Origin: Pseudomonas migulae NBRC 103157
GTDB lineage: Bacteria; Pseudomonadota; Gammaproteobacteria; Pseudomonadales; Pseudomonadaceae
Length of the DNA stretch: 59,065 nt
Assembly (NCBI RefSeq): GCF_002091715.1
Contig: NZ_BDAG01000044.1
Location: 1 to 59,065 of the forward strand
Direction: 5' to 3'
A program made the translations under genes and the position numbers. The number at the start of each line of letters is the position of its first letter. The first letter of the stretch is position 1. The notes beneath the pieces are model-generated. The model saw only the letters and a program-made list of their open reading frames with translations, did no database searches and was not told the origin of the DNA. Shown in pieces: positions 17,442-26,124 of the stretch.

Positions 17442-18616
17442 GTAACATCCAAGCCAAACTGCTGATCGTCGACGATCTGCCGGAGAACCTGTTGGCGCTT
17501 GAAGCGCTGATCAAGCGTGAAGACCGCATGGTCTACAAAGCCTTGTCTGCCGACGAAGCCTTGTCGCTGCTGCTGCAACACGAATTCGCCATGGCGATTC
17601 TCGACGTGCAGATGCCCGGCATGAATGGCTTCGAGCTGGCCGAGTTGATGCGTGGCACGGAAAAAACCAAGAACATCCCGATTGTGTTCGTCAGTGCCGC
17701 CGGCCGTGAACTGAACTATGCGTTCAAAGGCTATGAAAGCGGCGCCGTGGATTTCCTGCACAAGCCGCTGGATATCCATGCGGTCAAGAGCAAGGTCAAC
17801 GTGTTCGTCGACCTGTACCGCCAGAGCAAGGCCATGAAACAGCAGGTCGATGCACTGGAACAGAGCCGCCGGGAACAGGAAGCGCTGCTTCAACAGTTGC
17901 AGAGCACGCAGCTGGAACTGGAGCAGGCAGTACGCATGCGCGATGACTTCATGTCCATCGTCGCCCACGAAGTGCGCACGCCGCTCAACGGCCTGATCCT
18001 CGAAACTCAGCTGCGCAAAATGCACCTGGCCCGGGGCAATGCTGCGGCGTTCACCCTGGACAAGATGCACGCGATGGTCGACCGCGACGAACGGCAGATC
18101 AAAAGTCTGATCCGCCTGATCGAGGACATGCTGGATGTGTCGCGCATACGCACCGGCAAGTTGTCGATCCGCCCGACACGCTTCGATCTGTCGGCGCTGG
18201 TGCGCAATTTGCTGCAGAATTTCGCCCCGCAGATCGATGCTGCCGAATCCTCAGTCACGCTGGACGCCGAGCATCCGGTGTATGGCAACTGGGACGAATT
18301 CCGCATTGAGCAGGTGATTTCCAACCTGCTGACCAATGCATTGCGATACGGCGCCAAGAGCCCGATCAGTGTGAGGGTGTACAGTGAGCACGATCAGGCA
18401 CTGGTGGAAGTGCGCGATCAGGGGATCGGCATCGATCAGGAAAACCAGAAGCGTATCTTCCAGCAGTTCGAGCGCGTTACGGCCAGGCACGCCGTTGCCG
18501 GGCTGGGCCTGGGGTTGTTTATTTCAGAGCAGATTGTGACCGCCCATGGCGGTTCTATAACCGTCGAGAGCCGGATTGGCGAAGGCGCCTTGTTTCGCGT
18601 TTGTCTGCCGCTGTAG
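17435..18616 (+). CDS. Receiver-histidine kinase (REC-HisKA-HATPase)
   Basis: A 393-residue cytoplasmic protein with an N-terminal receiver (acidic IVDDLPENL, phospho-acceptor Asp57 in MAILDVQMPGMNG, Lys in FLHKPLD), a short coiled coil rich in Gln and Glu (about 125-165), a HisKA domain with His178 in SIVAHEVRTPLN, and HATPase_c ending in GLGLGLFISEQIV. There are no membrane segments. The gene overlaps cheB by 7 nt. A kinase controlled by its own receiver fits a downstream position in a phosphorelay driven by the three-receiver kinase at 12527-16018. That order is inference from gene order. Confidence 0.92.
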   Translation: MLSNIQAKLLIVDDLPENLLALEALIKREDRMVYKALSADEALSLLLQHEFAMAILDVQMPGMNGFELAELMRGTEKTKNIPIVFVSAAGRELNYAFKGYESGAVDFLHKPLDIHAVKSKVNVFVDLYRQSKAMKQQVDALEQSRREQEALLQQLQSTQLELEQAVRMRDDFMSIVAHEVRTPLNGLILETQLRKMHLARGNAAAFTLDKMHAMVDRDERQIKSLIRLIEDMLDVSRIRTGKLSIRPTRFDLSALVRNLLQNFAPQIDAAESSVTLDAEHPVYGNWDEFRIEQVISNLLTNALRYGAKSPISVRVYSEHDQALVEVRDQGIGIDQENQKRIFQQFERVTARHAVAGLGLGLFISEQIVTAHGGSITVESRIGEGALFRVCLPL

Positions 18617-18693
18617 GAAAACAGCCGGATAAACGCAACCTCTGATCGACCTCGGGGTCGTATCAGCAGCTATTGACCGAACAAAGGCTTCCC

Positions 18694-19071
18694 ATGAGTG
18701 AAGATGCACAAGACGTCGTATTGATCGTCGAAGATGACCCCTCGATTCTGATGGTGCTGTCGGCCTATCTGTCGGGTGAGGGCTACCGGGTGTTACAGGC
18801 CGAAAATGGCGAGCAGGCTTTCGAGATCCTGGCGAGCAAGCCGCACCTGGACATGATGATCACCGACTTTCGCCTGCCGGGCGGAATCTCCGGCGTGCAG
18901 ATCGCCGAACCCGCCGTGAAGCTGCGACCGGAACTCAAGGTGATTTTCATCAGCGGTTACCCGCAGGAAATCCGCGAGACCGACAGTCCGATCACGCGCA
19001 AGGCGCCGATTCTGGGCAAGCCGTTTGATCTGGATGTGTTGCAGGAGTTGATGCAGGAAATGCTTTCCTGA
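18694..19071 (+). CDS. Stand-alone response-regulator receiver
   Basis: A 125-residue CheY-like receiver with acidic pocket IVEDDPS, phospho-acceptor Asp58 in MMITDFRLPGG, FISGYPQ at the Thr/Ser switch, and Lys in LGKPFD. ATG 18694 has AAAGG 8 nt upstream; a TTG at 18673 gives a longer but less likely reading. It is the last plus-strand gene of the signalling block, 77 bp after the receiver-kinase, and faces the hybrid kinase gene across a REP palindrome. No output domain, so it acts by protein contact or as a phosphate sink. Confidence 0.9.
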   Translation: MSEDAQDVVLIVEDDPSILMVLSAYLSGEGYRVLQAENGEQAFEILASKPHLDMMITDFRLPGGISGVQIAEPAVKLRPELKVIFISGYPQEIRETDSPITRKAPILGKPFDLDVLQELMQEMLS

Positions 19072-19088
19072 ATCGCATCGGGTCGACG

Positions 19089-19162
19089 TAGGAGCTGCCG
19101 GAGGCTGCGATCTTTTGATGTTGTTTTAAAATCAAAAGATCGCAGCCTTCGGCAGCTCCTCC
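19089..19162. repeat. REP palindrome between convergent genes
   Basis: Two arms, TAGGAGCTGCCGGAGGCTGC... and its near-complement ending ...GCAGCCTTCGGCAGCTCCTCC, flank an AT-rich loop (GATGTTGTTTTAAAATC). It sits between the convergent receiver and hybrid kinase genes and can fold into a long stem that could also act as a bidirectional terminator. Confidence 0.85.
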
Positions 19163-19173
19163 ATGGGGATGTG

Positions 19174-20844
19174 TCAGATTCGGATCATCTCCCTGACCTT
19201 CGCCGTCAAAAGGTCGAAGGTAAACGGCTTGGTAATCATCTGCATGCCAGGATCGAGGAACCCGCCGCGCACCGCTGCGTGTTCGGCATAGCCGGTGATG
19301 AACAGCACCTTGAGGTCGGGCCGGTACTGCCGGCCGATTTCCGCCAGTTGCCGACCGTTCATGCCGGGTAGCCCGACGTCGCTGATCATCAGGTCGATGC
19401 GTCGCCCGGAATCGAGAATCGGCATCGCGCTGTCGGCATCGCCGGCCTCGACGAAGGCATAACCCAGGTCACTCAGCACTGTGCTGACCAGCACCCGAAC
19501 CGCCGGATCATCCTCGACGATCAGCACCGTTTCGCCATTCTGCGCGAACAGGGCGTGCTGCACGTCCGACGGACATTCCTCAGGCGGGTCACCCCTGAAA
19601 CGCGGCAAAAACAGACTCACCGTCGTGCCTACGCCCACTTCACTGTCAATGGCGACGTGCCCGCGTGATTGTTTACTGAAGCCGTAGATCATCGACAAGC
19701 CAAGGCCGGTGCCCTGGCCAATCGGCTTGGTGGTGAAAAACGGATCGAAAGCGCGGTTGATCGTGCTTTGCGGCATCCCGCAACCGGTGTCTGTCACGCT
19801 GAGTACCACGTAGTCGCCGGGTTCGAGGTTGTTGTGGGCTTCAGTGAAATCGCTGTCCAGAGACTGATTGCCGGTGCTGACCACCAGATTTCCACCGTCG
19901 GGCATGGCATCCCGCGCATTGATCACCAGGTTGAGCAGGGCGCTTTCCAGTTGATTGGGATCGGCCTCGGCCACCCACAGTTGCTCGTTGAGCTGCATGT
20001 CCAGGCGAATGTTTTCATTGATGCTGCGTTGCAGCAGTTCACCCATGGACACCACCAGGGCATTCATTTCCACGGGTTTGGAGTCCAGCGACTGACGACG
20101 GGAGAACGCCAGCAAGCGGTGAGTCAGGCCCGCCGCGCGGTTGGCCGAGGTCACGCCCAGGTCGATCAGGCTGTCCAGATCCTCGGTGCGTCCGCGTGCC
20201 AGGCGTCGGCGCAGCAGTTCAAGACTGCCGATGATCCCGGTGAGCATGTTGTTGAAGTCGTGGGCGATGCCGCCGGTGAGTTGTCCGACCGCTTCCATTT
20301 TCTGTGATTGGCGCAGGGCTTCTTCGTTGTGGCGTAACTGAGCGGTACGTTCCTCAACCTGTTGTTCCAGGGTTTCGAGGGTGGTTTGCAAACGCAGTTC
20401 GCTTTGACTCAGATCGATCAACCGATCCCTGGCTTCATACTGTCGTCGTCGGCCGCGTAAGGCGGTGGTCACCAGACTGATCAGCGTCACGGGATGGAAA
20501 GGGCGCTCGAGGAAGGTGACGTTGCCAAGTTGCGGGCCGAAGCGTGAGGCAGGGTTCTGTTCCGGGCCGCCATGGTAGGTCATCAGCACGATGGGCAGAT
20601 CCGACCACGCCGGCTGTTGTTCTATCAGTCCGAACAACGGTTCGACATCACTGCCCAACAAAGCCTCGGAAGAGATCAGCAGCAACCCGGCGCCATGCTC
20701 CAGTTCGGCGCAAAGGCTGATCAGATCGCGGGTGATGACGCCGTCGTAACCTGCTTCATTGAGCATCTTCAGGGCAATCTGGCTGTCACGTCCCAGCGGC
20801 GCGAGGATGATCGCGCGCTCGGACGTTGCTTCCTGGACCCTCAC
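19174..20844 (-). CDS. Hybrid histidine kinase with degenerate N-terminal receiver, partner of KaiC-like ATPase
   Basis: A 556-residue cytoplasmic kinase. Residues 1-130 look like a receiver whose phospho-acceptor is lost: the strand reads GLLLISSEALLG where LLLD is expected, while a Lys-Pro-like end (FLERPFHPVT) is also changed. Next come a coiled coil (140-185), HisKA with His195 in GGIAHDFNNML, HATPase_c (TDTGCGMP, GTGLGLSMIYGF), and a C-terminal receiver with Asp489 in LMISDVGLPGMNG and ITKPF. GTG start at 20844 overlaps the stop of the upstream KaiC-like gene (GTGA), so the two are translationally coupled and likely act together. Lack of membrane segments fits an input from a soluble partner such as the KaiC homologue. 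Confidence 0.9.
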   Translation of the reverse strand: MRVQEATSERAIILAPLGRDSQIALKMLNEAGYDGVITRDLISLCAELEHGAGLLLISSEALLGSDVEPLFGLIEQQPAWSDLPIVLMTYHGGPEQNPASRFGPQLGNVTFLERPFHPVTLISLVTTALRGRRRQYEARDRLIDLSQSELRLQTTLETLEQQVEERTAQLRHNEEALRQSQKMEAVGQLTGGIAHDFNNMLTGIIGSLELLRRRLARGRTEDLDSLIDLGVTSANRAAGLTHRLLAFSRRQSLDSKPVEMNALVVSMGELLQRSINENIRLDMQLNEQLWVAEADPNQLESALLNLVINARDAMPDGGNLVVSTGNQSLDSDFTEAHNNLEPGDYVVLSVTDTGCGMPQSTINRAFDPFFTTKPIGQGTGLGLSMIYGFSKQSRGHVAIDSEVGVGTTVSLFLPRFRGDPPEECPSDVQHALFAQNGETVLIVEDDPAVRVLVSTVLSDLGYAFVEAGDADSAMPILDSGRRIDLMISDVGLPGMNGRQLAEIGRQYRPDLKVLFITGYAEHAAVRGGFLDPGMQMITKPFTFDLLTAKVREMIRI

Positions 20845-22343
20845 GGGATTTCGTCCCCGAGCAATGGATTGCTCGCACCCAGATAAGTCGGCACGCCGCG
20901 CAATACACCCTGAAACGCATCCAGTGGTTCACCGATGGTCATGCCCTGCGAACTGATGCGGTATTCGCGAATGGTCGATTCATGACTGCCGGTGCGTTTC
21001 TTGATGATCGAGATCGCCCGGCGAACCTGGCCCAGCGCTTCGAAGTAGCGCAACAAAATGACCGTGTCGGCGAGGTAGGTAATGTCCACCGGCGCTCGCA
21101 TGTCACCGACCAGTCCATGTTGGGCCACGGTCATGAAGGTCGCGGCGCCCCGGCGATTGAGGTACAGCAACAACTCGTGCATGTGCAGCACCAGGGCGTT
21201 TTCCTCAGGCATTGCGGCTTGATAGCCGTTGATGCTGTCGATCACCACGGTTTTGATGTCACGTTCATCGACACAGCGACGAACCCGGTAGGAAAACTCG
21301 CCAGGGGACAACTCGGCGGCATCCACTTGTTCAATCAGCAAGTTGCCAGTGTCTTGCATGGCCTTGAGGTCGATCCCCATGTTTTTCATGCGCTCGAACA
21401 GCAGGCCCAACTCTTCATCGAAAATGAACAGCGCGGCTTTCTCACCCCGGGCCACGGCTGCGGCGGCGAAGATCATCGAGATCAGCGATTTGCCGGTGCC
21501 GGCCGGACCGAGGATCAGGGTGCTGGACCCGGTCTCGATGCCTCCGCCGAGCAGGGCGTCCATTTCCTTGATGCCGCTGGTCAATTGCTGGCGAACATAC
21601 CCGCCGCGATGTTCGGCGGCCACCAGCCGCGGGAACACATGCACGCCGTCGCCCATGATGGTGAAGTCATGGAAGCCGCCACGGTATTTCTGGCCGCGAT
21701 ACTTCACTACGCGGATGCGCCGGCGCTCGGCGCCATAGTTGGGGGTCAATTCTTCAAGGCGAATCACACCGTGCGCCACGCTGTGCACGGTCTTGTCGAG
21801 GGACTCGGTGGTCAGGTCGTCCAGCAACACTACCGTGGCGTCATAGCGCACGAAGTAGTGTTTGATCGCGAGGATCTGGCGCCGGTAACGCAGGGAGCTT
21901 TGCGCCAGCAGCCGGATCTCGGAAAGACTGTCGAGCACGACGCGAGTCGGCTTGACCCGTTCGACCACTTCGAAAATCTGCTTGGTGGCTTCACCCAGCT
22001 CAAGGTCCGAGGAGTACAAAAGGCTCTGCTGGTGCTGGGCATTGAGCAGGCTTTCCGGCGGCGTCAGCTCGAAGATGTGGATGTTTTCATCCAGCTCCCA
22101 GCCATGGGACAACGCCCCTTGGCGCAGTTCGCGTTCGGTTTCGGACAGGGTGATGTACAACGAGCGCTCGCCGGCTCTGGCGCCGGCCAACAGAAAATGC
22201 AAAGCGACGGTGGTTTTGCCGGTTCCGGGTTCACCTTCCAGCAAAAACACGTGACCGCGGGACAATCCACCAGCCAGGATGTCATCCAGACCTTCGATGC
22301 CGGTGGCGGCTTTTGCACTGAACAACTCGTTAGATGTAGACAA
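20841..22343 (-). CDS. KaiC-like tandem RecA-fold ATPase
   Basis: A 500-residue protein with two RecA/KaiC domains. CI: ATGIEGLDDILAGGL then Walker A GEPGTGKTT (37-45). CII: second Walker A GPAGTGKSL and the catalytic-Glu strand FIFDEELGLL. CII ends with RAISIIKKRTGSHESTIREY, matching the KaiC C-terminus. I prefer the TTG at 22343, with GAGAGGG six bases upstream, over a TTG five codons earlier. No KaiA or KaiB gene is in the window. Known role: in cyanobacteria KaiC is the clock ATPase; in other bacteria KaiC relatives usually work with a histidine kinase, as the overlapping kinase gene here suggests. The pair of residues at the expected autophosphorylation site looks changed (see findings). 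Confidence 0.9.
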   Translation of the reverse strand: MSTSNELFSAKAATGIEGLDDILAGGLSRGHVFLLEGEPGTGKTTVALHFLLAGARAGERSLYITLSETERELRQGALSHGWELDENIHIFELTPPESLLNAQHQQSLLYSSDLELGEATKQIFEVVERVKPTRVVLDSLSEIRLLAQSSLRYRRQILAIKHYFVRYDATVVLLDDLTTESLDKTVHSVAHGVIRLEELTPNYGAERRRIRVVKYRGQKYRGGFHDFTIMGDGVHVFPRLVAAEHRGGYVRQQLTSGIKEMDALLGGGIETGSSTLILGPAGTGKSLISMIFAAAAVARGEKAALFIFDEELGLLFERMKNMGIDLKAMQDTGNLLIEQVDAAELSPGEFSYRVRRCVDERDIKTVVIDSINGYQAAMPEENALVLHMHELLLYLNRRGAATFMTVAQHGLVGDMRAPVDITYLADTVILLRYFEALGQVRRAISIIKKRTGSHESTIREYRISSQGMTIGEPLDAFQGVLRGVPTYLGASNPLLGDEIP

Positions 22344-22471
22344 AAAATGCCCTCTCAAGACCAGGGGAAGTGAGGCAGCAGGCCTGAAGTGCCTGAATGG
22401 ACTGCCTGATCACTTGACCATTTGCCGAGAAGAGCGTTCAACACTTTTTGGGGTGGGGATAATGCAACAGC

Positions 22472-22546
22472 AAAAGATCGCAGCCTGCGGCAGCTCCTAC
22501 GGATGAACGCATCTGGCGTAGGAGCTGCCGCAGGCTGCGATCTTTT
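22472..22546. repeat. REP palindrome
   Basis: AAAAGATCGCAGCCTGCGGC and AGCTCCTAC (22472-22500) face the inverted copy GTAGGAGCTGCCGCAGGCTG...GATCTTTT (22518-22546) around a 17-bp loop. It overlaps the last bases of the TPR gene stop region and lies upstream of the KaiC-like gene, so it separates the two minus-strand genes and may end transcription of the TPR gene. Confidence 0.85.
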
Positions 22547-23600
22547 AAAGACCTTGCTGCAGCGCCGGGTCGTCGGGGTTGAGCTGTTCAAGTTGCGCCA
22601 ACAGGATCTGCACGTTTTGCAGCTGCCCGCTTTCTTTCCAGTAGTTGATCAACAGGACACGGGCCTTGCGGTCGGCAGGGTGACGCTGGACGATTTCCTG
22701 CAATTGTTTCTGCGCCGCTTCAAGCTCTTGCTCGTCATGCAGCGTCGTCGCCAGGTCGTAGCGATAATCCTTGTTGTCCGGTTCGAGCTCCACGGCCTTG
22801 GACAAGCCGAGCAGGGCGAACTCACTCTGACCGTGGTGCAGCAACCACATCCCCAGGGCATGTTGCAGGTAGGCGGAATCGGGCTGGGTCTTCAGTTGTT
22901 TGGCCAACAACAGCCGGGCTGCTTCGCTTTGTCCTTGCCGGTCCAGCACTTCGATCTGCATCACCAGTGCGGGCAGATTGTCGGGGGCCAGGCGCAAGGT
23001 ATTTTCAAGCGCCTGTTGCGCCGCTTTGAATTCACCGTTGTGCAGGTGCAACCGGGCTAACTGATACTGGTTGTCGGCGCTTTCAGGCGCTTGGGTCAGC
23101 ACCTGTTCCCACGCATCGATGGCCTGTTGCAGCGGTCCGAAATACAAACCCAGGTCGTCCGGCGACAACCCCAGCAACGCGTTCACCGCGGCAAAACGGA
23201 CACGTTGGTCGCTGTCATCGAGCAATGGGCCCAACAGCAGGCTGCGCTGACCGCTGGGGACCAGCCCGCTGATGCTTCTGATGGCGGCGATGCGCACATC
23301 GGCCGAGGGGTGTTGAAGGTCAGCGTCCGCCAGTTTCAAGGCCTGAGGGCTGGGATAGTTCGGCAGCTCGGCATGCAGCCAGACGCGGCGTTTGGGGGAA
23401 ATGTCGGGGCGCCCCAGTTGCTGGTAAAGCACCCGCGCCGCACCCGGTTGACCGGCCCGCGCCTGCGTCAGTGCTTCGCTGTAACCGCGCTTGATCGCTT
23501 CCGGCACCACAGGGGTCGTACTGCGCAGGAAAAGCCAGGCAAGGCCAATGGCAAACAGGACGCAGAGGCTGATGATCAGGTAGCGGCGAGACTTGGGCAT
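22545..23600 (-). CDS. Membrane-anchored HEAT/TPR-repeat protein
   Basis: A 351-residue protein with one N-terminal membrane segment (RRYLIISLCVLFAIGLAWLF, about 5-25) and the rest probably periplasmic. The middle (about 90-165) has two HEAT-like helical hairpins (PSADVRIAAIRSISGLV and DSDQRVRFAAVNALLGL), followed by four to five TPR-type repeats (for example NQYQLARLHLHNGEFKAAQQ, then a matching one starting AYLQHALGMWLLHHGQ). ATG 23600 is chosen over an earlier start at 23726 because the membrane anchor follows directly. It is divergent from the FUSC operon (179 bp) and could share control with it. Such repeats are scaffolds for protein contacts; no enzymatic motif is seen. Partner unknown. 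Confidence 0.8.
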   Translation of the reverse strand: MPKSRRYLIISLCVLFAIGLAWLFLRSTTPVVPEAIKRGYSEALTQARAGQPGAARVLYQQLGRPDISPKRRVWLHAELPNYPSPQALKLADADLQHPSADVRIAAIRSISGLVPSGQRSLLLGPLLDDSDQRVRFAAVNALLGLSPDDLGLYFGPLQQAIDAWEQVLTQAPESADNQYQLARLHLHNGEFKAAQQALENTLRLAPDNLPALVMQIEVLDRQGQSEAARLLLAKQLKTQPDSAYLQHALGMWLLHHGQSEFALLGLSKAVELEPDNKDYRYDLATTLHDEQELEAAQKQLQEIVQRHPADRKARVLLINYWKESGQLQNVQILLAQLEQLNPDDPALQQGL

Positions 23601-23779
23601 GCAGGAATCCGGGAGCTGGCAGGCTTTTGCAAGGTTGCCAGCTTCTGTCAGGCCGGGCTGCGAGTCAAATCCGCAGGCCATTGCGCAGCGGATCGTCAGT
23701 ATTTTTCCTACAAGTCCTGTCGACACTGAAACCCCGTCGAGCCACCGAAGCAGTGACTACGCTTGCAGGAGATGACTCG

Positions 23780-25930
23780 ATGAGCACTCCCATGCAACCG
23801 CTGCTTCAATACTTCAAGGCCATACTCAACCCCGGGCCGGGGGTGGTGTTGTTCGCCTTGAGAACTATCGCGGCCGGGCTTTTGACGCTGTACCTGGCGT
23901 TTCTGTTCGACCTCGATCAGCCCAAGTGGTCGATCATGGCGGTGGTCATCGTCAGCCAGCCATTGGGCGGGATGGCGCTGGCCCGCAGTTTCGGCCAGGT
24001 CATCGGCACTACCCTGGGCGCGGTGGTGGCCGTGGTGATCATGGCGATCTTCCCTCAGGCGCCGCTGCCTTTCCTCATCACATTGTCCCTGTGGCTGGCA
24101 TTGTGTACCGCCGGTGGCACCTTGTTGCGCTACACCAGTTCCCAGGCATTCGTGCTCAGCGGTTATACCGCGGTGGTGGTGGGGCTGCTGGCGGTCCCTG
24201 ATCAGGAGGGCACCTTCCTGCTGGCCGTGACCCGCGTGACCGAAACGTTGCTGGCGGTGGCCTGCGTGTGTGTCGTCAGCCTTTTGACCGCGCGCCCGGA
24301 GGCCGTGGCCAAGGATTACTTCGCCAGGATCGATCAGGTGATCAAGCTGCTGGCGACCCATGCCAGCGCCGCGATTCGTACCGAGGAAAGCGAGGCCGAT
24401 TTCCACCTTCGGCAAATGCAGCTGCTCGGCCAGATCAGCGCACTGGAAGGGGTACGCCGGCATCTGTATTACGATGCGCCACGCTTGCGCAGCGCCGATG
24501 ACCTGGTGCAATTGCTCGGCAATCAACTGGTGCTGCTGACTGCGCGGCTGACTGCGTTGCGCCATCAGAGGGAGTTATTGCTTGAGCGCCTGGAAGGTGA
24601 GATTCCCCTGGAGATCCAGCGTTTGCTCGCCGAAGAAGTCTTGTTTCTCGATCAACTTGCGCAGTTGGGGCGTGCGATGCCCAATGAGCAACGGCGCCAA
24701 TTCGCAACGTTGCAGAAGCGCTTCGATGATCTGGCCTACCGTTCCGAGCAACTCATCGAGCCCTATCCGGCGACCTTGCGCTCGCTGTCATGGTCGTTGC
24801 GCTGGGAACAGGCGCGTCTGTTGCAGCAGTTTGAAACGATTCTTGAGTTAAGCGATGCGATCCAGAGTGGGCGCAAAGCCAGCAGCCTCCATCGCGGGCA
24901 GAAGAACCCGCTGCACATGGACTACACGCTGGCAGCGATGAACGCGATCCGCGCCTTTTGCGCATTGATGGTGGCCGGACTGATCTGGATCGAAACCGGT
25001 TGGGACGGCGCACGGGGCGGAATGATCGTCGCCGGGATTCTCTGTTCGCTGATGGCGACGTTTCCGCGGCCACTGCTGGCCGCCCAGAGCTTTGCCCGGG
25101 GCCTGGGACTGGCGCTGGTGGTGTCGGCGGTTCTGCAATTCGCGCTGGTGCCGATGATCAGCAGTTTCGAGTTGTTGGCGCTGTTGCTGGCGCCCTTGCT
25201 GTATGCCGTCGCGGTGGGGTTGTCCAGCCCGCCCACCACTGGCACGGGAATTGGGCTCGGGTTGTCGACCTTTCTGTTACTGGGCCCGCAAAACACCGGG
25301 CTGGGGCAGAACAGCGCAATCCAGTGGTTCGAGTTTGGCGGCTCGTATGTCTGCGCCACCGCGCTGGCGTTGAGTGTGTATGCCTTGATCTTCCCCTTCA
25401 GGCCAGTACTGCGCATTCGTCGGCTGCACCAGGAGAATTGCGAGCAGGTCTACGCCTTGCTGAAAATCCCGGCCACGGATGAAAACCAGTTTGCCTTCGA
25501 GAGCCGCATGGTCGATCGACTGACCATGATGCTGGGCCTGTTGCCGTCCATCGAGGACAAGCCCGCGCGTGACTTGTTCGACGTCAGCCTCGGTTGCATG
25601 GCGCTCGGCATTGCATTGAACCAGCTCAGGCAACAGGCGCAGAACAACGCGTTACTGAGCCCGGAAGTGCAAAATCGGCTGTTCGCTACGGTTCGGGAAA
25701 CCGGGCGACTGGTCGCCGGCCGGGCTGACGCTGAAATGGATCGCGTGCTCGACAACCTGCATGCCCTGGGCGATGAACTGGATGCGCTGCATTCCGGCGT
25801 CCATGAGCATCTGTGGTCGGTGTTTCGCATGCGCGTTGCGCTCTTGATCGTGGTGTCGTTCCTGGAACGTCACCGGGGCCACTTTGAACCTGAAGCGCCA
25901 AAAGTAGGAGTACCTGCGATTGCCCATTGA
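23780..25930 (+). CDS. FUSC-family inner-membrane efflux protein (aromatic acid/fusaric acid exporter type)
   Basis: A 716-residue inner-membrane protein of the fusaric acid resistance/AaeB family. Two sets of membrane helices, about residues 15-165 and 385-530, flank a soluble region (about 170-380), which is the usual duplicated plan; a soluble tail follows. ATG 23780 has AGGAG 8 nt upstream; an in-frame extension to 23627 runs into the divergent promoter region. The 3' end overlaps the DUF1656 gene by 11 nt, and an HlyD-type adaptor follows, giving the standard FUSC-DUF1656-HlyD tripartite export operon. Substrate is unknown; relatives export hydroxylated aromatic acids or fusaric acid. 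Confidence 0.92.
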   Translation: MSTPMQPLLQYFKAILNPGPGVVLFALRTIAAGLLTLYLAFLFDLDQPKWSIMAVVIVSQPLGGMALARSFGQVIGTTLGAVVAVVIMAIFPQAPLPFLITLSLWLALCTAGGTLLRYTSSQAFVLSGYTAVVVGLLAVPDQEGTFLLAVTRVTETLLAVACVCVVSLLTARPEAVAKDYFARIDQVIKLLATHASAAIRTEESEADFHLRQMQLLGQISALEGVRRHLYYDAPRLRSADDLVQLLGNQLVLLTARLTALRHQRELLLERLEGEIPLEIQRLLAEEVLFLDQLAQLGRAMPNEQRRQFATLQKRFDDLAYRSEQLIEPYPATLRSLSWSLRWEQARLLQQFETILELSDAIQSGRKASSLHRGQKNPLHMDYTLAAMNAIRAFCALMVAGLIWIETGWDGARGGMIVAGILCSLMATFPRPLLAAQSFARGLGLALVVSAVLQFALVPMISSFELLALLLAPLLYAVAVGLSSPPTTGTGIGLGLSTFLLLGPQNTGLGQNSAIQWFEFGGSYVCATALALSVYALIFPFRPVLRIRRLHQENCEQVYALLKIPATDENQFAFESRMVDRLTMMLGLLPSIEDKPARDLFDVSLGCMALGIALNQLRQQAQNNALLSPEVQNRLFATVRETGRLVAGRADAEMDRVLDNLHALGDELDALHSGVHEHLWSVFRMRVALLIVVSFLERHRGHFEPEAPKVGVPAIAH

Positions 25931-26120
25931 TCTGGAAATAGGCGGCGTCTACCTGCCGCCGATTGCTCAGGCGCTACTGCTGGGCTTGCCGATTTATCTG
26001 CTGCTGGACTGGATTTTGCGGCGCCTCGGCGTGTTGCAGTTCGTGTGGCATGAAGCCTTGTTCGAGGGCGCGCTGTACGCCTGCGTGTGTGCCGCGTTGA
26101 TTCTGCTGATGGGAGCCTGA
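25920..26120 (+). CDS. DUF1656 small membrane protein of FUSC efflux operon
   Basis: A 66-residue protein with two hydrophobic segments (about 12-35 and 44-64) matching DUF1656/YdhI-type proteins that accompany FUSC exporters (AaeX in E. coli). The start is a TTG at 25920, with AGGAG nine bases upstream and inside the end of the FUSC gene, indicating translational coupling. Function in the exporter is not known. Confidence 0.88.
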   Translation: MPIDLEIGGVYLPPIAQALLLGLPIYLLLDWILRRLGVLQFVWHEALFEGALYACVCAALILLMGA

Positions 26121-26124
26121 TGCA

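Noticed and set aside
20826..22373. 515-codon plus-strand frame
   Set aside because: Full antisense of the KaiC-like gene, which has Walker motifs; this one has none.
22472..22546. Possible CRISPR or tandem array at the repeated GATCGCAGCC blocks
   Set aside because: There are only two inverted arms per site and no regular spacers; they are REP palindromes.
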